64,000 bases of DNA from Spirochaetales bacterium (GCA_016342585.1 JAEINK010000013.1:16476-80475); one strand, 5' to 3'. Shown: positions 17,956 to 27,066, numbered from the stretch's first letter. Numbers and translations: made by a program. Notes: generated from the sequence alone by a model not told the origin.

Positions 17956-19122
17956 TTATTTTTTAGACTCCTGATGCCCGGGGAAAAGGACTTTCAGGGG
18001 TTTCCGCTTCACATCAATGGCATTAACACCACATATTTCATGACAGCAGTAGCACCTTATGCATTTTGAGTAGTCCACACTTACTTTCCTGTGTTCTCCC
18101 CGGCCTGTAAACTCAAGGGCTGCTGCGGGACAGATTCTTATGCAGTCTCCACAATAAACGCAAGGTGCCTTATAAAAGACGGGGACCGGAGCAAATTTCT
18201 CTCTTACTTTTCGGATAACATTAGGCAGAAGAAAATCTTCAAGCTGACTTTTTCTGGAGGTCATGGGGATTTTCTCGAAGTCTTTTATGGTGAGAGGAAG
18301 CGGATCGCAACCGACAACCTCTACCTCTTCAAAGGAATCAAGCCAAATTCCTCTGGAGAGGGCCTCTGTATTTATGGGGATCTGCTCGGGGGCATAACCG
18401 ATCAGCGAGCATGCTGTAACATCCATAGCCAGAAGATTGGATGAGGCTAATACTACACCAATCTCTCTGGGGTTCCCCGCTGCGGGTCCATGACCCTCCA
18501 TACCGATAATCCCATCCATAAAGGCGTAGTGGGCCATTATACCCGTATTCAGGTCAACAATCATGGAGGCAAAGCCTTCCCGGCTGGGATGACTCAAGTG
18601 GAAGGGACTTTTCAGAAGAGAGGGAATAAGACCAAACAGATTTTTCATCGCCCCCGTGTAGTACATGAGCTGGTGGGTTTTCAGTTTTGGAAGGCTGATG
18701 ACCAGATCCACCTCCTCCAGAATGGAGGTCACCGTAAACTGTCTGGTCACTTTTCCTTCGGGACACTTCAGATTGAACTTTCCTGCGGTGAAATCGACCC
18801 AAATGGCATCATTCTCATCAGTCACCTGGCGAAGTCCAGACTTTCTTCCCGTGTAGCCCGGTTTCTGAAAACCGGGACTGTCACCCACAAGGATTTGTTC
18901 GGCCCCGGCCTCCCTTACCACCCGGATAGCCGCCTCAAGAAAGACAGGGTGGGTGGAGAGGGATTTTTCCGGCGGAGCGTCAAAAAGGATATTTGGTTTC
19001 AGAAGGACGGTCTTACCCTCCACGGCAAGCTCTCCTGCCAGTTCAACAGCATCCTTAAGAGCCTGATATACTAATTCCGATGTATACTCATGGCAGGGGA
19101 TAAGACCGACCTTTTTATTCAT
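17956..19122 (-). CDS. DUF362 protein with two 4Fe-4S clusters
   Basis: Product of 388 residues. The N-terminal DUF362 domain has KTVLLKPNIL, EILVGDSPG-like text and the KLKTHQLMYYTGAMKNLFGLIP block that is diagnostic. A C-terminal ferredoxin-like part has CVYCGDCIRICPAAAL (about 323-338) and CIRCYCCHEICGVNAI (about 353-368), each a CxxCxxCxxxC set. Members are thought to act in electron transfer or cofactor reactions, but no activity is firmly known. Its stop is one base beyond the DUF4340 gene on this strand's upstream side, so it belongs to the Gld-type operon. Confidence 0.9.
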   Translation of the reverse strand: MNKKVGLIPCHEYTSELVYQALKDAVELAGELAVEGKTVLLKPNILFDAPPEKSLSTHPVFLEAAIRVVREAGAEQILVGDSPGFQKPGYTGRKSGLRQVTDENDAIWVDFTAGKFNLKCPEGKVTRQFTVTSILEEVDLVISLPKLKTHQLMYYTGAMKNLFGLIPSLLKSPFHLSHPSREGFASMIVDLNTGIMAHYAFMDGIIGMEGHGPAAGNPREIGVVLASSNLLAMDVTACSLIGYAPEQIPINTEALSRGIWLDSFEEVEVVGCDPLPLTIKDFEKIPMTSRKSQLEDFLLPNVIRKVREKFAPVPVFYKAPCVYCGDCIRICPAAALEFTGRGEHRKVSVDYSKCIRCYCCHEICGVNAIDVKRKPLKVLFPGHQESKK

Positions 19123-19123
19123 A

Positions 19124-20080
19124 TTATGCTCCGTTACCTGTTGCGGGAAGTGGCCCCAATGCTGGTGACAATGGGGGGGTTATTCCATTCTGAGCCGCAG
19201 ATTCATCCTCGGGGGGATAAAACGCTTCTATCAGCTTATCTCCCGTATAGCTTGTAATCATGAAGGGGTGGTTATGGTAGGAAGATTCCGCGGGGTAACC
19301 TTCATCTGTTTTAGGGTAGAGGGTCAATGTGTTCTCTGTGGAGGTGGTAATTGTAAAAGTCATTGCCGCTCCTGCCGGTTTGGAATCCAGGAACTTTGAT
19401 GCTTTCAGGTTAGAAAGGTTCCCAAGGAGAGCATTAACAGCCTCCGAAGATACTTCCTCGCCGGAACCGTATGTCCAGGCATCGCCGGCCCCCTTGGAAA
19501 CAAACCGGGTAAGACCACTCTCTGTGTGGGTGATTTTTATGATGTCATTTCTGTTCAGCTGCATAACGGTTTTATCACGATACTCTTCAGATGAGGCATC
19601 AAGGGTACCCCTCAGGTTTCCCCTTAAGGTGTATACATTTTTATCACCCGGGAAAAGAACATAGTTGTAGTTGCCCGAAGAGGAGAGTTTTCCAAAGTGA
19701 ATCTCCCTGACCAGCCGATCGCCATTCCAGGCCTTTAAGATTATCTTTTTTTCATCATCCAGGTCATAGCGTCCATGACTGCCCGCCTGGGAGACCAGAT
19801 CCACCGGAACAACATCTTCTACGGCATCCAGGAGTTTATTCACCTTACCCGAATCGGCAGGATAAGAGCCTTCGGCTATCATCCATCCCGCATCCGATTT
19901 TTCTATTGAAAGGAGACTCGACTGGCCGCCGGTTATCTCCATTTTGGTAAAATCATCCCTGCTTATCATCCGGAAGGAGGGCAGAGTATAGTTGATTTCC
20001 GATGTATCGCGGAACCCGATGTAGAGCAGGCATGCCAGGGCGGTAACGCCCAGAATAATATATTCAAGGTACTTTTTCAT
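19124..20080 (-). CDS. DUF4340 protein of the Gld-type ABC operon
   Basis: Product of 318 residues. An N-terminal helix (LEYIILGVTALACLLYIGF) anchors it, the rest is extracytoplasmic. DUF4340 features: a first segment RDDFTKMEI...W.IAEGSYPADSGKVNKLLDAVEDV, then LDDEKKIILKAWNGD and a second similar beta/alpha unit (VSSEAVNALLGNLSNLKASKF). Its ATG overlaps the stop of the GldG-like gene by one base. The C-terminus is Pro-rich. These proteins regularly accompany GldG-like subunits and probably interact with them. Confidence 0.88.
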   Translation of the reverse strand: MKKYLEYIILGVTALACLLYIGFRDTSEINYTLPSFRMISRDDFTKMEITGGQSSLLSIEKSDAGWMIAEGSYPADSGKVNKLLDAVEDVVPVDLVSQAGSHGRYDLDDEKKIILKAWNGDRLVREIHFGKLSSSGNYNYVLFPGDKNVYTLRGNLRGTLDASSEEYRDKTVMQLNRNDIIKITHTESGLTRFVSKGAGDAWTYGSGEEVSSEAVNALLGNLSNLKASKFLDSKPAGAAMTFTITTSTENTLTLYPKTDEGYPAESSYHNHPFMITSYTGDKLIEAFYPPEDESAAQNGITPPLSPALGPLPATGNGA

Positions 20081-22251
20081 TATTCACCCTCCTTTTTAAA
20101 CATGGCTTCGATTTGCCTTTTTCGTCCGATTCTCCGGATCATAATAAGCAAGCCGAGGACAGCCGTAAGGATGGGCAGTCCTGCCATATTAAATCCTTTT
20201 ATGAAATTCTTGACTCCTGAAGAGGTTTCCTCCAGAGGATTATAGGTCTGTCCTTTGGATCTCATCCGGGCAAAATCTTCCCGGCCGTTAAAGCTGTCTA
20301 CCAGGTTCAGGATGAAGGTCGCATTGGGTGTGTTCCCGCTGGCATCGAGGACATTATCCATAATCAGCATGGATGAACCAACCAGGAAGATCTTTCCTTC
20401 CTCTCCGGATTCAATAATACCGCCTTCGGATACAGCCCCTTCACCCTCGAAGAGCACATCTCCTTCCGGGGCCGTTTCAACGGGGGCTCCGGCACTGCCT
20501 TCGGTTCCATTTTCATCCTCTGCAGGCGGTTCCGGTGGTGTGGGACGGGACTTGCCCTTGAAGAACGAGGTCATAGGGCCTTCGGCCACTGCAGCCGCCA
20601 CCATGGTTTTGCGTGCCTCCGCAGAGGGGGGCATGATCATCATGGGGTTATAAAGGTTTATCTCATCCTTCATTTCCCAGGCTTTGTCTGACGAATTTAT
20701 CAGGGAAACCGGCGCTGCACCTGAGGCAGGTGTTTCAGAAAGGACGAGGGGGGACGAATTGAGAAGAAGCAGCCCCTTGATGTTGTTCAGTATGGGCGAA
20801 TCCTGGTTAATATTTTCCCCTTCAATTTTCGGGGCAAAATAGATGGGCACTTCGGCTACACCGCCGTTATTCTGGCGGCTGGTCTGCACAAAGCAGTTCT
20901 CATCCAGGATGTAGGAGTTCCCCAGAGAGAAACCATAATGGTTAAGAAAATCTCCCAGGCCTAAATCTCTGGGGATGTATACAGGAGCCTGCTGGCCATA
21001 CCCCTGGTTTTGCTGGGGCATAATTTCATTCATGGAGTCCAGCATAAAGATAACCGCGTTTCCCTTCATGATGTACTGGTCCAGGAGAAACTGCTCCCAC
21101 TCGGTAAAGGAGGAGGCCGGTGAGGCCACGATGAGTGACTGGATTCCTTCGGGGATTCCATCCTCAGCCAGGTTTACCTGCTGTATATCATAGTTGGACC
21201 CGATAAGGTTCCGTAAATTATTCAGGGACGGCCCCTGCTGTTGACCATAAGGGTTGGCGTAGAGGGCCGGAGTCCCGTGGTCGGCAAGATAACCGATTTT
21301 AGGATTCACACCGGCGAGCTTGTCTATCACCCCGGTAAGAGACTCTTTCACCTTTTGGGCATCCTCTATCTGATAACCGAAAACTCCCCGGTTAAGAAGG
21401 TTCAAGGTGCCATACTTTTCGCCGGAAGTAATTATAAGGGAGGCATACACATTGTTTGAAACCCCGCCTCTCCCATTCTGCAGTTTTACCGAAGGAAGGT
21501 TATACTCGGAAGGAGGGAGATCCCCCGCCTTAAGATTTTCAGGATCGATAATTGAAAACTGGAGCCTTCCATAATTGAGCCTGTTTAAATCCTCAACAGC
21601 AGACCGGATAGACTCAGCATAGGTGTTCATATTTGAACCGGCATTGGCAAGGGAGCCGGAAAAGTAAAGCCGGACTTCCAGATCATTTTCCAGGGCCAGC
21701 AGGGCCCCTGTCTTTTCACTCATTCCTGTTATGGTGGAGGTTATCTGATACTCCATATTATAGGAGGCGGATAGTACGGGGATAGTTTCAACGATATCTC
21801 CCTGAATGAAAACCATACCCATGAAGGCACTGACCAGCTGAACTTCGTCATTGGCCACCTTCTGAATCTGGATGGGATTTATCCCATAGCTCTGAGCCGC
21901 TGTTCGTGCCGCGGCAGACTCCTCTTTTTCATCCTCGTCGGCGGTACCGATCATATTGATGGAGTAGTTAAAAAATTTATTGGCCGCCAGACCATACTCC
22001 TCAAGAACATCGGAGATATTCTGCTCCATATTGTTATAAGGGGCAGGAAGATTCTCCGAAAGGAAAATCTTTATGGTAAGGGGTTCCTCAAGTTCGGACA
22101 CCGCCGTGCGGCTTGCTTCCGAGAGGGAGTAGATTTTATTTCCCGTCAGGTCTGCCCGGAAAAACAAAGTTGTCGCCGCTATGTTTACAAGCAAGATAAC
22201 GATAATCCATGCGGTAAATTTCAGCCATTTTGATTCTAATATTTTCTTCAT
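20080..22251 (-). CDS. GldG-like ABC exporter auxiliary protein
   Basis: Product of 723 residues. Hydrophobic helices lie at the N-terminus (residues about 11-30) and near the C-terminus (MAGLPILTAVLGLLIMI), with a large extracytoplasmic part of the ABC_transp_aux type between. Family features: LTGNKIYSLSEASRTAVSELEEPLTIKIFLS at the start and PKIGYLADHGTP in the middle. A Pro/Glu-rich low-complexity stretch lies around residues 575-620. It lies 11 bases from the permease gene. In Bacteroidetes GldG is part of the gliding/secretion machinery; here the partner set is different and the cargo unknown. Confidence 0.88.
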   Translation of the reverse strand: MKKILESKWLKFTAWIIVILLVNIAATTLFFRADLTGNKIYSLSEASRTAVSELEEPLTIKIFLSENLPAPYNNMEQNISDVLEEYGLAANKFFNYSINMIGTADEDEKEESAAARTAAQSYGINPIQIQKVANDEVQLVSAFMGMVFIQGDIVETIPVLSASYNMEYQITSTITGMSEKTGALLALENDLEVRLYFSGSLANAGSNMNTYAESIRSAVEDLNRLNYGRLQFSIIDPENLKAGDLPPSEYNLPSVKLQNGRGGVSNNVYASLIITSGEKYGTLNLLNRGVFGYQIEDAQKVKESLTGVIDKLAGVNPKIGYLADHGTPALYANPYGQQQGPSLNNLRNLIGSNYDIQQVNLAEDGIPEGIQSLIVASPASSFTEWEQFLLDQYIMKGNAVIFMLDSMNEIMPQQNQGYGQQAPVYIPRDLGLGDFLNHYGFSLGNSYILDENCFVQTSRQNNGGVAEVPIYFAPKIEGENINQDSPILNNIKGLLLLNSSPLVLSETPASGAAPVSLINSSDKAWEMKDEINLYNPMMIMPPSAEARKTMVAAAVAEGPMTSFFKGKSRPTPPEPPAEDENGTEGSAGAPVETAPEGDVLFEGEGAVSEGGIIESGEEGKIFLVGSSMLIMDNVLDASGNTPNATFILNLVDSFNGREDFARMRSKGQTYNPLEETSSGVKNFIKGFNMAGLPILTAVLGLLIMIRRIGRKRQIEAMFKKEGE

Positions 22252-22262
22252 GTTTATCCTCC

Positions 22263-22973
22263 TTACCTGTGGTCCCTGTTAAATATCCAGGCGGCCTGTA
22301 AAGACAGAAAAATCACCGACAGGAAGTAGAGAAGATCCCGGGAATCAAGGATCCCCCGGCTGATATTCGTAAAGTGGTACCCCGAACTGACCGCCTGCAG
22401 TACATTCCCGAGGCCCGTGGGGATCAGGACCAGCATCTTGTCCACAAGAGAGAGAAAGAGACAAACCGCTGCACTGATAATGAAGGCCACTATTTGATTT
22501 TTGGTAAACGAAGAGGAGAGGACTCCAATGCTCACATAGGCCCCGGCGAGTAAAATCGAACCGATATAACCGCCGATAACAGGCCCCCAGTCCAGCTCCC
22601 CAATTGAAGAGATGAAGAAGGCATAGGAAAGGGTGGGCAGAATCATGACTATCACAAAGACCAAAGCAGCCAGGGATTTTCCCACCACAATGTCCAGAGT
22701 GGAAACAGGCATGGTGCCGATAATCTCGAATGAACCGCTCCGGTACTCCTCGGAAAAGAGCCTCATGGTGACCGCTGGAATTGTGAAGGCAAAGATTATG
22801 GGCAACAGACTGAAGAAGCCCCTCATGTCCGCCCTCTCATAGAGAAAGAAGGAGGAGAAGAAGAACCAGCCCGATATAATTAAAAATAGCCCGATAACCA
22901 GGTATCCCGTAGGGGAGGTGAAGAAATTCTTAAACTCACGTTTAAGGATTATTCCGGTATTTCTTGTATTCAT
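22263..22973 (-). CDS. ABC-2 type permease (GldF-like)
   Basis: Product of 236 residues with six hydrophobic segments. The N-terminus ILKREFKNFFTSPTGYLVIGLFL and the block ITMRLFSEEYRSGSFEIIGTMPVS (here with AVTMRLFSEEYRSGSFE) are typical of GldF-like permeases. It overlaps the ATPase gene by four bases, so the pair is coupled. It forms the membrane channel together with the ATPase encoded upstream. Confidence 0.92.
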   Translation of the reverse strand: MNTRNTGIILKREFKNFFTSPTGYLVIGLFLIISGWFFFSSFFLYERADMRGFFSLLPIIFAFTIPAVTMRLFSEEYRSGSFEIIGTMPVSTLDIVVGKSLAALVFVIVMILPTLSYAFFISSIGELDWGPVIGGYIGSILLAGAYVSIGVLSSSFTKNQIVAFIISAAVCLFLSLVDKMLVLIPTGLGNVLQAVSSGYHFTNISRGILDSRDLLYFLSVIFLSLQAAWIFNRDHR

Positions 22974-23914
22974 GCCTTATCCTCCATTGTAAGTTCGCGG
23001 AATACATGTTCAAGAGATTTTTTCTCTTCAAGGAATTCCATAAGCATCCAGTCCGTTTTCTTAACGAGCCTGTAAACATCTTCCCGGACATCCCGGGAGG
23101 AGAGGATGGAAACCGAAACAGGATCTGCCTCACTGTCATTCTCATCTGAAATCTCAATGGAAAGGATACCATCAATGGATTCAAAGAGGGGTTTCACTGC
23201 CCCGGCCTTGCATCCGGTTACTTTCAGGGAAAGGGTGCGTTCGGCTTCACGGGATGTGCTTAACAGCCCCGAAGGTCCATAGGCAGCCAGCTTTCCCTTG
23301 TTTATAATCACAACCCTGTCACAGGTTGCCTCGGCTTCACTTAAAATGTGGGTAGAGAAGATAACCGTCTTCTCCTTCCCGATCTCCTTGATGATAGCCC
23401 TGATCTCGGCAATCTGGTTCGGGTCAAGTCCGGAAGTCGGTTCATCAAGAACCAGGATCTCCGGGTCGTTCATCAGGGCCAGGGCCAGCCCAACCCTCTG
23501 TTTATAACCCTTGGAGAGGGTGGCGATAGACTTATGCATTACATCCGATATACCACAGAGGGATGCAAGTTTTTTGAGGTGGGGCAGTTTATTCTCTTTG
23601 ATAACACCCCGAAGGTCTGCAATGTAATCGAGATAATCGTAGACCAACATATCCGTATAAAGGGGAGCAGACTCGGGTAGATACCCGATCATGTTTTTCA
23701 CCTTTATAGGATCATCAGCAGCATTTACGCCATTAACTTCTACACTGCCGGAACCGGGTTTCAGGTAGCCGGTCAGGATTCTTAAGGTGGTCGATTTTCC
23801 AGCGCCGTTCGGTCCGAGAAGGCCAAGGATCTCTCCCCGGGAAATCTCCAGACTCAAATTGTCTACAGCTCTGGTGGGACCGTAGTTCTTTGTCAGATTT
23901 GTAATACTGATCAT
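22970..23914 (-). CDS. ABC transporter ATP-binding protein (GldA-like)
   Basis: Product of 314 residues. Walker A GPNGAGKSTTLRIL (about 34-47), signature LSKGYKQRVGLALAL (about 133), Walker B ILVLDEPTSGLD (about 154) and the switch His in STHILSEAE. A ~90-residue C-terminal extension is of the type seen in GldA/CcmA-like ATPases. AGGAGG stands a few bases before the ATG, and the minus strand carries TATAAT at 23941-23946. First gene of the Gld-type operon that runs to 17956 or further. Confidence 0.95.
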   Translation of the reverse strand: MISITNLTKNYGPTRAVDNLSLEISRGEILGLLGPNGAGKSTTLRILTGYLKPGSGSVEVNGVNAADDPIKVKNMIGYLPESAPLYTDMLVYDYLDYIADLRGVIKENKLPHLKKLASLCGISDVMHKSIATLSKGYKQRVGLALALMNDPEILVLDEPTSGLDPNQIAEIRAIIKEIGKEKTVIFSTHILSEAEATCDRVVIINKGKLAAYGPSGLLSTSREAERTLSLKVTGCKAGAVKPLFESIDGILSIEISDENDSEADPVSVSILSSRDVREDVYRLVKKTDWMLMEFLEEKKSLEHVFRELTMEDKA

Positions 23915-24014
23915 ACGTCCTCCTGGAAGGAATTAAAATTATTATATTGGCACATTCTAAGGAAAAAATGAGTTTTTGAAAATAGGTCAGAATATAAACA
24001 AAAGTAAAACTTTT

Positions 24015-25220
24015 TTATATTGATAGAACTCCGGCACCTGTCATACCCGCCATATAGATCTCCTCAAAAGCCTTGTCATACAGCCGGGCGCTTCTCTCCC
24101 ATGAGAATTTGCCATAATGTTGTCGAAGCTCCCCGCATGCCGCCTCGATTTCTGTATACTCACCCCTGTTGATTTTTTCTATTACTGCGCCCAGCTTTTT
24201 CACAAGTCCGCCCTCCTTATACAGGCAGGGATCATGAAACTTTTCAGGCAGGAGCTCCGGGTAGGAGAGCCGGTTTGGAAGCAGGGGGAAACAGCCCGCC
24301 GCCACGGCCTCCACGATGGAGATCCCGAAGTTCTCCTGCCGGGCGGTGGAAACAACGATATCTCCCTTTTCAAGCCAGGCCTGGTATTCTGCCCGGGAGT
24401 CACACCAGCCATACTGAACGACCCTCTCTGCGAAATAGAGTTTTGCCTCCCCAAACTCTTCCGGGACCTTCTTGAAGTTTTCACCCAGGATGGCCAGCTC
24501 GAAAGCAAGCCCTTGTTTGTCCAGTTCATAGAGGGCATTGAAAAAAGAGGCCGGATCCTTGTCATGCTCCCACCTGTGGTTCCAGATGATAAGGGGCTTC
24601 ACACCGCGGCTTTGTACCAGTCCTTCTCCCAAAGGAGATTTTTGGCTTGATACCGCCGATTTCCCCACATTATCCCTGGCCGGTTTCTCAACGCCATTCG
24701 GGGAATTCAGGCTGCAGCCCGGGTATAAGACCATGGCTTTCTGCCGGATTACCTCCACAGCCCAGTCAGGCTTTCCATCGGGCAGCCTTTTTATGAATCC
24801 CGGCAGTGCGGATAAAAAATCATTCCTGTGAAAACGGGAGTTGAAGATAATCTTGTCCGCCGTAAGGCCGGTGGTAATGTCGGTAAAACCATAATGGAAA
24901 TCGAGTTTTTCACCTATGTTCAAAGGATAGGAGAGCTGGGTTTCATGCATGTAGACCACCGTGGGCGGGCAGCGAACACCCCAGAGGGCCTTTATATCCG
25001 ACACGGATAAGAGCCCGCAGGTAAGCAGAAGATCATAGTTCTGAGGATCCTTTACCTCATTGTAAAAATGGAGGGCTGCACCGCGCATCCGCCACTTCCA
25101 GAACCGTGACGGCAGGGTGTGAAGGGTATATTCATGGGCCGAATGCTCGATCAGCCCATCAATAAAGGTCTTATGCGATCCGCCGTAGAAAGGCTCCAGG
25201 CAGAGGATGTTAAGTTTCAT
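24015..25220 (-). CDS. DUF3524/QTMAN-like glycosyltransferase
   Basis: Product of 401 residues. The N-terminal half is DUF3524-type: LCLEPFYGGSHKTFIDGLI, HTLPSRFWKWRMRGAA, and YMHETQLSYP. The C-terminal half is a GT-B glycosyltransferase family 4 fold with WNHRWEHDKDP, FELAILGENF and the donor-binding block STARQENFGISIVEA. Human GTDC1 (QTMAN), of the same architecture, mannosylates queuosine in tRNA-Asp. By analogy this protein may modify a tRNA nucleoside; the bacterial substrate is not proven. Its start overlaps the end of the PadR gene by 11 bases. Confidence 0.85.
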   Translation of the reverse strand: MKLNILCLEPFYGGSHKTFIDGLIEHSAHEYTLHTLPSRFWKWRMRGAALHFYNEVKDPQNYDLLLTCGLLSVSDIKALWGVRCPPTVVYMHETQLSYPLNIGEKLDFHYGFTDITTGLTADKIIFNSRFHRNDFLSALPGFIKRLPDGKPDWAVEVIRQKAMVLYPGCSLNSPNGVEKPARDNVGKSAVSSQKSPLGEGLVQSRGVKPLIIWNHRWEHDKDPASFFNALYELDKQGLAFELAILGENFKKVPEEFGEAKLYFAERVVQYGWCDSRAEYQAWLEKGDIVVSTARQENFGISIVEAVAAGCFPLLPNRLSYPELLPEKFHDPCLYKEGGLVKKLGAVIEKINRGEYTEIEAACGELRQHYGKFSWERSARLYDKAFEEIYMAGMTGAGVLSI

Positions 25221-25776
25221 TTTTTATCTCCTGCAAAAGTTCCTTAAGCCATTGTATAGCCGACGAGTGGGCCATTATTCCATAATCCAGGGTTTTGAAC
25301 TGATATTTTGCGATTTTTAAACTCTCTTCGGGTAAGGATAATTCACTCAGTTCTGAATCGAGCATTTTAAGATTATTCTCAACAGACTCTGTTTTTTTTA
25401 TCATCTCTTCTATCATAAAGATAATTGTATTCTTATCTTCGATCAGTCCCAGGAAATAAATCTTCGACAGGATTATAGTTTCGAGATTATTCAGGGGTAG
25501 TTCCGCGACCATCCAGTCAAAGAATACTTTTCGTCCCGAATCCTTAATCTGGTATATCTTCTTATTCCTTCCATTTTGAACCGTTTCTCTGAATTTTATC
25601 AGACCCTTTTCAAGGAGTTTTTTTACTCCATGCTGGAGACTCCCATAACTGGCGGCATATATCAGGGATAACCCCTGTTTAAAGTTTGCATTCAGTTCAT
25701 ATATGGTCATTTTCTGTAATATCAACAGTCCTAAAATTATATTTTCCATGTTTCTAATAGTAATATAAAAAAACAT
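25210..25776 (-). CDS. PadR-family transcriptional regulator
   Basis: Product of 188 residues. The winged helix is at residues about 10-85: ENIILGLLILQKMTIYELN, YAASYGSLQHGVKKLLEKGLI and KKIYQIKDSGRKVFFDW. A C-terminal helical part (Vir_C type) serves for dimer formation. The start at 25776 has AAGGA nine bases upstream; the start at 25749 (MENIIL), more usual for the family, has no ribosome binding site and follows directly on an operator-like palindrome. It probably represses itself and the divergent hydrolase gene. Confidence 0.88.
   Translation of the reverse strand: MFFYITIRNMENIILGLLILQKMTIYELNANFKQGLSLIYAASYGSLQHGVKKLLEKGLIKFRETVQNGRNKKIYQIKDSGRKVFFDWMVAELPLNNLETIILSKIYFLGLIEDKNTIIFMIEEMIKKTESVENNLKMLDSELSELSLPEESLKIAKYQFKTLDYGIMAHSSAIQWLKELLQEIKNET
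25751..25763. promoter_or_regulatory. putative PadR operator 1
   Basis: TTTCTAATAGTAA is an imperfect palindrome (TTNCTA-N-TAGTAA) that differs from operator 2 by few bases and is its inverted copy in the longer 17-base frame. It lies inside the first codons of the padR-like gene if translation begins at 25776. Confidence 0.55.
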
Positions 25777-25788
25777 TACTCACAATCC

Positions 25789-25823
25789 TTGACGAAATAA
25801 AAATCAAATATTACTATTAGTAA
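25789..25823 (+). promoter_or_regulatory. serine-hydrolase promoter with putative PadR operator 2
   Basis: TTGACG (25789-25794) and TACTAT (25812-25817) are 17 bases apart. The perfect palindrome TTACTA-T-TAGTAA (25811-25823) covers the -10 element, so a bound repressor would block this promoter. Confidence 0.6.
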
Positions 25824-25849
25824 CATAAGAAGAACCAGGGAGAGTATTG

Positions 25850-27028
25850 ATGAAAATAATGATCACAGGAATAATCATAATGGCCTGCATAATCGGGCTC
25901 TTTTTTTTACTGAATAAATTAGGATCGCGGCCCATGAGCAGGATTGAAGTAAGGGATAAAATTGATAAATTACTGGCAAAAACAATAGAAAAAAATGAAA
26001 CCATAACCGGAGCTCTCCTCCTTATAGATTCGGCTCAGAAGGATTACAAAGAGGTTTTTGCCCTGGGAACCGTTGGTCAAAAGCCTGTAAAAAGTGATCA
26101 GCCTTTTCATATCGCCAGTGCAGGGAAGTCCTTTACGGCAGCCCTTGCCGGCATATTGATCGATGACGGGGCACTGAGTCTGGAGGACAGGGTTGATCAC
26201 TATTTGGATGCCGGTGTGACAGGAGATCTTTTTAAAATTGCAGGCAAGGATTATTCAGACCAGGTTACAGTCAGGAATCTTCTGAATCATACAAGCGGGG
26301 TTGCCGATTATTTTTCGGATCCTGTTCATGATTCAAAACCGATGAGTGAATTGATTCTTAGTGAGCCGGAGCGTTTCTGGACTCCTTTAGATCTGATCGA
26401 CTTCACAAGGAATTATCAGAATCCGGTGGGCAAACCCGGGGAGACATATCATTACTCCGATACCGGTTATATTCTGCTGGGTCTTATCATCGAACAAATA
26501 TCAGGAAAACCTTTTCATGAAATGTTGAAGGAAAAAATATTTATCCCTCTCTCTATGGATGATACCTATCTCATGTTTTATGCGGAACCGAAAAACGGGA
26601 AAAGGGAAATTTCCGATATCTGGTTTGAAGGGGTTCGGATAAATGAATATAACTCTTTGAGTATCGATTGGGCCGGTGGTGGAATAATTTCTACCTTGCC
26701 GGATTTATCACATTTTATAAGGGCTTTGAATAAGTATGAGATTGTAAGTGAAGAGACAATGAATCTGCTGTACAGTTTTGATCATAAATTTATGCGGGGG
26801 ATTCATTATGGAAATGGGTTTATGGAGTTTCATTTTGAGGAATATTTCCCTCTCCTTGCCAATTTGCCCCATTTTCGGGGGCATATGGGTGTACTTGGAA
26901 CCCAAATGCTCTATGACAGGAATGCAGATACAGTCTATATCTGCAGTTTTGGTTCGACCGATGCCCCTTCGATCAGTGTTCAAAGTATGATTAAGATAGT
27001 CGGATATATTTTGAGAATACGGGAGTGA
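25850..27028 (+). CDS. membrane-anchored serine hydrolase (class C beta-lactamase/PBP-like)
   Basis: Product of 392 residues. The ATG at 25850 follows AGGGAG; a TTG three bases upstream is the alternative. One N-terminal helix (MITGIIIMACIIGLFFLL) exports or anchors the protein. The SxxK nucleophile motif is SAGKSF (about residue 90), and the second motif is YSDTGY (Y-x-N replaced by Y-S-D, seen in other family members). LLNHTSGVADYF is the conserved helix after it. Family members are esterases, D-Ala-D-Ala peptidases or lactamases; the substrate here is unknown. Divergent from a PadR gene that shares its control region. Confidence 0.88.
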   Translation: MKIMITGIIIMACIIGLFFLLNKLGSRPMSRIEVRDKIDKLLAKTIEKNETITGALLLIDSAQKDYKEVFALGTVGQKPVKSDQPFHIASAGKSFTAALAGILIDDGALSLEDRVDHYLDAGVTGDLFKIAGKDYSDQVTVRNLLNHTSGVADYFSDPVHDSKPMSELILSEPERFWTPLDLIDFTRNYQNPVGKPGETYHYSDTGYILLGLIIEQISGKPFHEMLKEKIFIPLSMDDTYLMFYAEPKNGKREISDIWFEGVRINEYNSLSIDWAGGGIISTLPDLSHFIRALNKYEIVSEETMNLLYSFDHKFMRGIHYGNGFMEFHFEEYFPLLANLPHFRGHMGVLGTQMLYDRNADTVYICSFGSTDAPSISVQSMIKIVGYILRIRE

Positions 27029-27066
27029 CTCTTCCCGCGAAAAGTTTTCGAGGTATCTTCGCTTTC

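Noticed and set aside
17938..17956. AACAGG/CCTGTT hairpin near the end of the DUF362 gene as terminator
   Set aside because: It overlaps the stop codon, and the minus strand has no T-run after it; the gene set seems to continue to the COG2426 gene.
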